Program-made: the position numbers and the translations under genes
Shown here: positions 58,031 to 64,000 of the stretch, one piece after another
Layout: every line of letters begins with the position of its first letter
How positions within the stretch are numbered: the first letter of the stretch is position 1
NCBI RefSeq assembly: GCF_030378205.1
Contig: NZ_CP127385.1
Span: forward strand, 6,798,001 to 6,862,000
Direction of reading: 5' to 3'
DNA length: 64,000 nt
From: Bradyrhizobium sp. NP1
GTDB taxonomy: Bacteria; Pseudomonadota; Alphaproteobacteria; Rhizobiales; Xanthobacteraceae
Notes under the pieces: generated by a model
Databases searched by the model: none
The model's input: the letters and a program-made list of their open reading frames with translations, nothing else
What the model was told of the DNA's origin: nothing

Positions 58031-58834
58031 ATGCAGATGCCTTCGCCTCCGAGCGCGAAATGGCGCGTACTGATAGCCTTCGCCTTCCTGTTCGTTTTCA
58101 TGATCGCCGCCTCCATCGGGGCCTGGCGCCTGGCCGACCTCGGCAGACAGCAGGAGCAGGCCGCCACGCGCGAAGGCCTGGCCGCGCTGCGCGACGCGAC
58201 CGACACCAGCGGAATCGAGGACGCACTCAGGCAGCATCCGCAAAACAAGTTCCTGCAGTTGACCGCGATGGCCACCCGGACGGCCGACGAGACCAACGCC
58301 GCGATCGAAAAGCTGTCGGACGAGATTGCGCCGGCCGGCATTCCGGCAAGCATCAACCTGGGCAAGGCGGGCCGGAGCGACCTCGACGCGCTGCGACGCG
58401 ATCTGAAAGCGGCCGAAGCCAATACGGCGATGTTGATGCCGCGCTATGCCACGCTTCTCAAGGCCGAGCGCGACGCAGTCGAAAAATACGCGCTTGCACT
58501 CCGTGTGGAAAAAGACACCGTCGACGGCTTCCTGCAGTCCATCGATCGGCGGCATGCGGAAACCATGGCCCTGGTTGCCAAGATGCTGCCGGCGCGTGCC
58601 GAGTATTACCGCGCCTACGAAAAATGTGCCGCGATCCTCGCCTCGGAATTCGGCACCTACAGGGTCGAGAACGGCCAATTCGTGTTCCCGTTTCAGCTCA
58701 GCGCGAACCGCTACAATGCCGCTGCCGGCGCCATGGCGGCTGCCGCGGCGCGCTTGGATGAGCTGGAACAGGAACGCAAGGGCCTCTTGAAGTCGCAGCA
58801 GGAGCGCTGGACGCAGTTCGTCAACGGCAAATGA
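58031..58834 (+). CDS. membrane-anchored coiled-coil protein, unknown function
   Basis: 267 aa. N-terminal hydrophobic anchor (LIAFAFLFVFMIAASIGAWR), then a long helical, coiled-coil-rich region (DLDALRRDLKAAEANTAMLM, ERDAVEKYALALRVEKDTVD) that faces the periplasm. No catalytic motif. The first ATG has only a weak upstream site. Overall shape recalls adaptor or sensor accessory proteins. Confidence 0.65.
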   Translation: MQMPSPPSAKWRVLIAFAFLFVFMIAASIGAWRLADLGRQQEQAATREGLAALRDATDTSGIEDALRQHPQNKFLQLTAMATRTADETNAAIEKLSDEIAPAGIPASINLGKAGRSDLDALRRDLKAAEANTAMLMPRYATLLKAERDAVEKYALALRVEKDTVDGFLQSIDRRHAETMALVAKMLPARAEYYRAYEKCAAILASEFGTYRVENGQFVFPFQLSANRYNAAAGAMAAAAARLDELEQERKGLLKSQQERWTQFVNGK

Positions 58835-59047
58835 CGCTGCCCCAAAGGCCGGCTTGCGGCTCGCCTTGCCCGGCGCTGCTCTCGACCACGATTTTCCCTG
58901 TCGCGGAAAGGCCGGTGCCTGTCGGCCGGGCCCGCCGAAATGCACTGCTACCTACGTCGCACAACAATCGCGCTAGACATGCCCGCGCCCTGCGCTAGTC
59001 TTTTATCCAGCCGGTTAAAAAAAGCGGCAGGAAACAGGGAGAGGGAC

Positions 59048-60430
59048 GTGAATCCGAGAGGAAAGGTTGCGCTGTCGTTTGCGTTGGTCGCGGCTGGGCT
59101 GTTCTGCGCGGCAGCGCCCGCGATGGCCCAGGACAAGATCACGGTCTGGTGGGGCAAGGGCTTCTACAAGTCCGAAGACGACGCGCTGATCGAGGCGATC
59201 AAGAAATTCGAGGCCAAGACCGGCACCAAGGTCGAGCTCTCGCAATACGCGATCCAGGACATGATCCCGAAGACGGTGGCGGCGCTGGACTCCGGCACCG
59301 TGCCCGATGTCGCCTATTCCGATACCTATGACGTGCAGGCCGGCGGCAAATGGGCGTTCGAAGGCAAGCTCGAGGACCTCTCCGACATCCTGCTGCCGAT
59401 GAAATCGGCGTTCGCGCCGAACACGCTGGAGACCGCCTATCTCTACAACGACGTCACCAAGAAGAAGGGCTATTACGGCTTTCCGCTGAAGCAGCAGAGC
59501 ATGCACGTGCAGATCTGGGGCGACATGCTGGAGCAGGCCGGCTTCAAGGCTTCCGACATCCCGACCAAATGGGCGGACTACTGGTCGTTCTGGTGCGACA
59601 AGGTGCAGCCGGCGATCCGCAAGGCGACCGGCCAGCGCATCTACGGCATCGGCCAGCCGATGGGCGTGGAGTCGACCGACTCCTTCCAGTCCTTCTACAC
59701 CTTCATGGACGCCTACAACGTCAGGCTGGTCGACGACGACGGCAAGCTCCTGGTCGACGACCCCAAGGTGCGGCAGGGCCTGATCAATGCGCTGAAGGAC
59801 TATACCGACACCTACGTCAAAGGCTGCACGCCGCCCTCCTCCACGACCTGGAAGGACCCGGACAACAACGTCGCCTTCCACAACAAGACGACCGTGATGA
59901 CGCACAACTTCACGATCTCGATCGCGGCAAAATGGTTCGAGGACTCCACCAATCCGGCGCTGACGCCGGAGCAGCGCGCCGCCGGCAAGAAGGCCTATGA
60001 GGAGACCATCATCACGGCCTCCTTCCCCAACAAGCCGGACGGCACGCCGATCAAGTACCGCTCCGACGTCAAGACCGGCGTGATCTTCACCGCCGCCAAG
60101 AACAAGGAGAAGGGCAAGGAGTTCATCAAGTTCCTGCTGCAGGAGGAGAACGTCCGCCCCTATGTCGAGGGCGCGCTCGGCCGCTGGTTCCCGGTGATGA
60201 TCGAAAGCCAGAAGAGCCCGTTCTGGCAGGCCGACCGCCACCGCAAGGCGGTCTATAACCAGTTCATGGGCGGCACCACGCCGTTCGACTTCACCAAGAA
60301 CTACAAGTTCACCATCCTCAACAACGAGAACGTCTGGGCCAAGGCGATGAACCGCGTGGTCAGCGAGAAGGTGCCGGTGGACAAGGCGGTCGACGAACTG
60401 ATCGCGCGCATCAAGGAGGTGGCGGGCTAG
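59048..60430 (+). CDS. ABC transporter solute-binding protein (sugar-type)
   Basis: 460 aa from the GTG at 59048, next to a GGGAGAGGGA site. Signal peptide ends MAQ. Type 1 extracellular binding protein with the start KITVWWGKGFYKSEDDALIE and the core AYLYNDVTKKKGYYGFPLKQ. It is the first gene of a CUT1-like importer with the two permeases at 60697 and 61563. The ATPase is not in the window. The TAG stop is formed by the CTAG end of element G. Confidence 0.92.
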   Translation: MNPRGKVALSFALVAAGLFCAAAPAMAQDKITVWWGKGFYKSEDDALIEAIKKFEAKTGTKVELSQYAIQDMIPKTVAALDSGTVPDVAYSDTYDVQAGGKWAFEGKLEDLSDILLPMKSAFAPNTLETAYLYNDVTKKKGYYGFPLKQQSMHVQIWGDMLEQAGFKASDIPTKWADYWSFWCDKVQPAIRKATGQRIYGIGQPMGVESTDSFQSFYTFMDAYNVRLVDDDGKLLVDDPKVRQGLINALKDYTDTYVKGCTPPSSTTWKDPDNNVAFHNKTTVMTHNFTISIAAKWFEDSTNPALTPEQRAAGKKAYEETIITASFPNKPDGTPIKYRSDVKTGVIFTAAKNKEKGKEFIKFLLQEENVRPYVEGALGRWFPVMIESQKSPFWQADRHRKAVYNQFMGGTTPFDFTKNYKFTILNNENVWAKAMNRVVSEKVPVDKAVDELIARIKEVAG

Positions 60431-60594
60431 TGATCCGATTCTAACATTCGCATCCCGTTGCGGCATGCCCTTGTGCGAATGTTAGAATCAAAAGGACCAC
60501 CAGCAAGCAATTGTTTCTAGTGGAGCTTCGGATTTGACGTTCGCATGAAGGAATCGCGGCGAGGGAGTAGCGAACGTCAAATCCGCTCCACTAG
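60427..60594 (+). repeat. twin-palindrome element G
   Basis: Hairpin G1 (60427-60503): CTAGTGATCCGATTC..AACATTCGCA and TGCGAATGTT..AAAAGGACCACCAG. Spacer CAAGCAATTGTTT (13 nt). Hairpin G2 (60517-60594): CTAGTGGAGCTTCGG..GACGTTCGC and GCGAACGTC..CGCTCCACTAG. It lies inside the ABC operon between the binding protein and the first permease. Subfamily I. Confidence 0.9.
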
Positions 60595-60617
60595 TTCGAA
60601 TCGCCGCTTTTTCTCAC

Positions 60618-60643
60618 GTCGTTCCGGCGAAAGCCGGGACGAC
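60618..60643. repeat. GTCGTTCCGGC-GAAA-GCCGGGACGAC hairpin
   Basis: GTCGTTCCGGC and GCCGGGACGAC around a GAAA loop, with CAC and CAC/GTA flanks; the two arms pair over 11 positions with one G-T. Related to the GTCATTCCxGG repeat class. It lies just upstream of the permease gene and together with element G occupies most of 60431-60696. Confidence 0.65.
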
Positions 60644-60696
60644 CACGTACCTGCAAGCTCGTATAGAGGCTCTGCACTTCGGATAGAGTAGCGAGC

Positions 60697-61566
60697 ATGG
60701 CGATCACGGTCTCCGCAACCGATGTCCCGGGCGCACCATTGTCGGCGCGCCTGTCGACGCCCACGGTCTGGGCGATCGTGCTGCTGGCGCCTTACCTCCT
60801 CGTGTTCCTCGCCTTCGTGGTCTACCCCGTGGCCTACGGGCTGTGGCTGGCGCGCCAGCCGTCGAGCTATGTCGCGCTCTACAACGATCCGATCTTCGCG
60901 CGCGCCGCGATCAACACGCTGATCTTCCTGGTGATCGGCATCAATTTCAAGATGCTGATCGCGCTGTTGCTGTCCGGCTTCTTCGTGCAGCAGCGCGCCT
61001 GGATCCGCTGGCTGTCGGTGCTGTTCATCCTGCCCTGGGCGGTGCCGTCGATCCCGACCATCCTGTCGGTGCGCTTCATGCTCAATCCGGAATGGGGCGT
61101 GGTCAACCAGCTCATCTTCAAGTTCACCGGCGAGGACGGCCCGAACTGGCTGAACGATCCGGCGGTGGCGCTGACCATGGCGATCGGCATGCACATCTGG
61201 AAGTCGCTGCCGTTCTGGACCCTGATCCTGATGACGGGGCGGCTTGCGATCTCGCAGGACCTGTTCGAGGCCGCCGCCGTCGACGGCGCGAGCTGGTGGC
61301 AGAAATTCCGCTACATCACCTGGCCCTCGATGCAGACGCTCTACGTCACCTGCACGCTGCTCTCGATGATCTGGACGCTCGGCGACTTCAACAGCGTCTA
61401 TCTGCTCACCGGCGGCGGCCCGGCCGACCTCACCCACGTGCTGTCGACGCTCGGCATCCGTTACTTGAGGCTCGACCAGCTCTCGCTGGCGATGGCCTCG
61501 ATCGTCTGCGCGCTGCCCTTCGTGCTGCCGCTGGTCTATTTCATGATGAAACGGTTGTCGCGATGA
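60697..61566 (+). CDS. ABC transporter permease (first, CUT1-like)
   Basis: 289 aa with six membrane helices. The ABC permease EAA loop reads LFEAAAVDGASWWQKFRYIT (about 190) and sets it in the MalF-like class. N-terminus MAITVSATDVPGAP is followed by the first helix WAIVLLAPYLLVFLAFVVYP. It partners the next gene, overlapping it by 4 bp (ATGA). Confidence 0.92.
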   Translation: MAITVSATDVPGAPLSARLSTPTVWAIVLLAPYLLVFLAFVVYPVAYGLWLARQPSSYVALYNDPIFARAAINTLIFLVIGINFKMLIALLLSGFFVQQRAWIRWLSVLFILPWAVPSIPTILSVRFMLNPEWGVVNQLIFKFTGEDGPNWLNDPAVALTMAIGMHIWKSLPFWTLILMTGRLAISQDLFEAAAVDGASWWQKFRYITWPSMQTLYVTCTLLSMIWTLGDFNSVYLLTGGGPADLTHVLSTLGIRYLRLDQLSLAMASIVCALPFVLPLVYFMMKRLSR

Positions 61567-62441
61567 AGCTTTCCGGCCGCGATATTTCCTGGCGCGACAT
61601 TTCCTGGCGGGATGTCGGCACCGAGGCGCGGCTGCTGCTGATCGGCATCCCCGTCTTCATCTGGACCATGGTGCCGATCTACCACATGTTCCTGTTCGCG
61701 ATCTCGCCGAAGGAGGACGCCTTCTCCGGCAAGCTGTGGCCGGCGCATCCGACGCTGCACAATTTCTCGATCGTGTTCAACCAGCAGCACTACTTCCTGC
61801 GCGATTTCTGGATCCAGTTCTGGAATTCGACGGTGATCGCTGCCGCCGTCGGCGCGCTGACGCTGTTCGTCGCGACCGCCGCCGCGTTCTCGATCTCGCG
61901 CCTGCGCGTGCCCGGCGGGCGCGTCGTGATGAACCTGGCGCTGTTCACCTATTTCATCCCGGCGGCGTTCCTCGCCGTGCCGATGTATCGCACCATGGGC
62001 AATTACGGCCTGCTCAACAACCACTGGGCGCTGATCCTGGCGATGGTGACGATCGCTTCGCCCTACGCGATCTGGGTCCTGAAGCAGGCCTCCGACAAGC
62101 TGCCGGTCGAGCTCGACGAGGCCGCCGTGATGGACGGCGCCACCACGCTGCAGCTGTTCCGCCTGGTCTATATCCCCCTGATGATGCCGTCGCTGGTCGC
62201 GATCGGAACCTATGCGGTGCTGCTCGCCTGGAACGAATATCTCTACGCGTTCCTGCTGCTGTCGAACGACCGCGACATCACGCTTCCCGTCGCGCTCGGC
62301 AACTTCCTCGCCGCCGACGACTCGCCGTGGGAGCTGTTGATGACCACCGGCTTCATCTACGCGCTGCCCCCGGCCGCGATCTACTACGCGTTCAAGCGCT
62401 ACATGGTCGGCGGGCTGACCGCGGGCGCTGTGAAGTCGTAG
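61563..62441 (+). CDS. ABC transporter permease (second, MalG-like)
   Basis: 292 aa from the ATG at 61563, overlapping the first permease. EAA motif in LDEAAVMDGATTLQLFRLVY (about 195). The N-terminus has a short internal duplication (DISWRDISWRDVG) encoded by two nearly identical 15-bp units. Gene order binding protein-permease-permease is that of a carbohydrate importer. An ATPase must come from another locus. It converges with the next gene with a 9-bp gap. Confidence 0.92.
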   Translation: MKLSGRDISWRDISWRDVGTEARLLLIGIPVFIWTMVPIYHMFLFAISPKEDAFSGKLWPAHPTLHNFSIVFNQQHYFLRDFWIQFWNSTVIAAAVGALTLFVATAAAFSISRLRVPGGRVVMNLALFTYFIPAAFLAVPMYRTMGNYGLLNNHWALILAMVTIASPYAIWVLKQASDKLPVELDEAAVMDGATTLQLFRLVYIPLMMPSLVAIGTYAVLLAWNEYLYAFLLLSNDRDITLPVALGNFLAADDSPWELLMTTGFIYALPPAAIYYAFKRYMVGGLTAGAVKS

Positions 62442-62450
62442 TTTCGCCGC

Positions 62451-63260
62451 TTACAGCGGCGCGGCGCTCTCGCCTTGCCGGCTCGACAGTTTTGACGCCA
62501 ATGAGGCCGCGATGATCACGGCCGCGATCAGCACGATCACCAGTGTGCAGATCGCGTTGATCTCCGGCTTTACCCCGAGCCGCACCTCGGAATAGATCCG
62601 GATCGGCAGCGTCGCCGAGCCCGGCCCCGTGGTGAAGCTCGCGATCACGAGGTCGTCGAGCGACAGCGTGAAGGCAAGCATCCAGCCGGCGGCGATGGCA
62701 GGGGCGATCAGCGGCACGGTAACGGAAAGGAACGCCCGCACCGGATCACAGCCGAGATCCATCGCCGCCTCCTCGAGGCTCCGGTCCAGCGAATTCAGCC
62801 GCGACTGCACCACCACCGCGACGAAGCACATGGTGAGCGTGGTATGCGCGATGGTGACGGTCCAGAAGCCGCGCTCGGCATCGATCGCCACGAACAGCAA
62901 CAGCAGCGACAGCCCGGTGATCACCTCCGGCATCACCAGCGGCGCATAGAGCATGCCGGAGAACAGCGTGCGGCCGGCGAAGCGCTCGCCGCGCGACAGC
63001 GCGACCGCGGCGAGCGTGCCGAGCAGGGTTGCGATGGTCGCCGACGTCACCGCGACGCGCAGGCTCATCCAGGCCGCCTCGATCATCGCGGCGTCGTTGA
63101 AAAATTCCTCATACCAGCGCAGCGACCAGCCGCCCCACACCGTGACGAGCCGCGAGGCGTTGAACGAATAGATTACGAGGATCACGATCGGCAGATAGAG
63201 GAACGCCAGTCCCAGCGCGAGCGAGACCGTGTTGAAGGGCGAGATCCGGCGACGCGTCAT
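62451..63260 (-). CDS. spermidine/putrescine-type ABC permease (PotC/PotI-like)
   Basis: 269 aa from the ATG at 63260; the longer frame to 63389 is inside the next gene. Six helices, with the EAA loop SLEEAAMDLGCDPVRAFLSV (about 155), the FNASRLVTVWGGWSLRWYEE loop after the first helix, and ALTLSLDDLVIASFTTGPGS-type polyamine signature near the end. The stop of the upstream gene overlaps its start (TGATG). Confidence 0.92.
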   Translation of the reverse strand: MTRRRISPFNTVSLALGLAFLYLPIVILVIYSFNASRLVTVWGGWSLRWYEEFFNDAAMIEAAWMSLRVAVTSATIATLLGTLAAVALSRGERFAGRTLFSGMLYAPLVMPEVITGLSLLLLFVAIDAERGFWTVTIAHTTLTMCFVAVVVQSRLNSLDRSLEEAAMDLGCDPVRAFLSVTVPLIAPAIAAGWMLAFTLSLDDLVIASFTTGPGSATLPIRIYSEVRLGVKPEINAICTLVIVLIAAVIIAASLASKLSSRQGESAAPL

Positions 63261-64000
63261 CACCGCACCTCCAATTGCCGGCGCTGCAGCCGCTCGTACA
63301 GCAGCAGCGGCGCGAGCAGCAGCACCAGCAGCACCACCGCGGCGGCCGAGGCCACCGGCCAGTCCTTGTTGGTGAAGAATTCGAGCCACAGCGTCTGGCC
63401 GATCATCAGCGCATTGGAGCCGGCGAGCAGGTCGGGGATCACGAACTCACCGACGATCGGGATGAAGCAGAGCAGGACGCCGGCGCCGACGCCCGGCAGC
63501 GACAGCGGGAACGTCACCAGCCAGAACGTCTTCAGCGGCGAGGCGCCGAGATCGGCGGCCGCCTCCTCCAGCGCCGGCTCCATCTTGGCGAGCGTCGCAT
63601 AGAGCGGCAGGATCATGAACGGCAGGTAGGAATAGACGATGCCGAGATACATCGCGCTGTCGGTCGACAGCCACACCAGCGGCTGCGAGATCACATGCAG
63701 CGCGAGCAGCACGCGGTTGAGCAGCCCGTCATGCTGCAGGATGTTGATCCAGGCATAGATGCGGATCAGGAACGAGGTCCAGAACGGCACGATCACCAGC
63801 ATCATGGCGACCGCCTGCCAGCGCCGCGGCAGGCGCGCCATGCCGTAGGCGACGGGATAGCCGATCAGAAGCAGGATCGCGGTCGCCGTGATCGCGACCA
63901 CGACGCTGCGCAGATAGGACAGGATGTACAGGTTGTCCGAGACGAGCAGGCGGAAATTGTCGAGCGAGAGCCCAGCCAGCGCCGCCTTGAGCGCGTCGAG
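63260..64000 (-). CDS. spermidine/putrescine-type ABC permease (PotB/PotH-like), 5' end beyond the window
   Basis: At least 246 aa in frame to the window edge; the N-terminus is missing. PotB-like features: FLIRIYAWINILQHDGLLN, YLPFMILPLYATL and the EAA loop ALEEAAADLGASPLKTFWLV. It pairs with PotC-like 62451-63260 by a 1-bp TGATG overlap. The ATPase and binding protein should lie upstream, beyond 64000. Confidence 0.93.
   Translation of the reverse strand, partial: LDALKAALAGLSLDNFRLLVSDNLYILSYLRSVVVAITATAILLLIGYPVAYGMARLPRRWQAVAMMLVIVPFWTSFLIRIYAWINILQHDGLLNRVLLALHVISQPLVWLSTDSAMYLGIVYSYLPFMILPLYATLAKMEPALEEAAADLGASPLKTFWLVTFPLSLPGVGAGVLLCFIPIVGEFVIPDLLAGSNALMIGQTLWLEFFTNKDWPVASAAAVVLLVLLLAPLLLYERLQRRQLEVR

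Overview
The window is a contiguous piece of a high-GC alphaproteobacterial chromosome, most likely Bradyrhizobium or a close relative in the Bradyrhizobium/Rhodopseudomonas group. The evidence is the housekeeping set (rpoD, dnaG, carA, carB, greA, trxB), lineage-typical genes (phasins, DUF1906, LVIVD, UPF0182 and SRPBCC proteins), a tRNA-His without an encoded G-1 and with A73, and dense short palindromic repeats between genes. There is no rRNA operon, CRISPR array, prophage or insertion sequence with a transposase.

Layout. 1-2.7 kb: two MltB-type murein lytic transglycosylases around a small membrane protein, then a small conserved protein. 2.8-7.3 kb: rpoD and dnaG. 7.5-10.6 kb: a gamma-glutamylcyclotransferase-like protein, two adjacent transglutaminase-fold proteins and a divergent N-formylglutamate amidohydrolase-like protein. 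10.7-16.3 kb: a secreted Gly/His-rich double Spy-like protein, a DUF1906 protein, a LysE exporter and two envelope proteins. 16.4-18.7 kb: an ArsR regulator with its own palindromic operator and four tandem SRPBCC genes. 18.7-25.7 kb: DUF2189 membrane protein, porin, acyl-CoA synthetase, YqeY, alpha/beta hydrolase and GNAT. 25.7-35.6 kb: carA and carB, 4.3 kb apart (cupin, DUF1254, Dps, methyltransferase and an odd tRNA-like sequence between them), then greA. 36-41.7 kb: DoxX, Lrp/AsnC, trxB-lysR, a DapA-like enzyme and two very small membrane proteins. 41.8-57.9 kb: orphan ParA, UPF0182, tRNA-His, two phasins, a large PAS sensor kinase with a degraded ATPase domain, a membrane-embedded hydrolase with a PASTA tail, GNAT, the two subunits of 3-oxoacid CoA-transferase and AsmA. 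58-64 kb: a sugar-type ABC importer (binding protein and two permeases) facing two spermidine/putrescine-type permeases, the last cut by the window edge.

The most striking non-gene signal is a family of twin palindromes. Seven intergenic loci carry a unit of about 168 bp made of two imperfect hairpins (each about 75-80 nt, arms about 25 nt, usually CTAG-like ends) joined by a spacer that is 13 nt in six of seven loci. The arms differ between loci but stay complementary within each hairpin, and most hairpins carry an A-rich or T-rich bulge of 2-5 nt at the same place. Two gene stop codons and one gene start lie inside these elements, and greA is bracketed by two inverted copies. Other points worth checking are the tRNA-like sequence and the terminator just upstream of carB, and the near-leaderless ArsR/SRPBCC operon.
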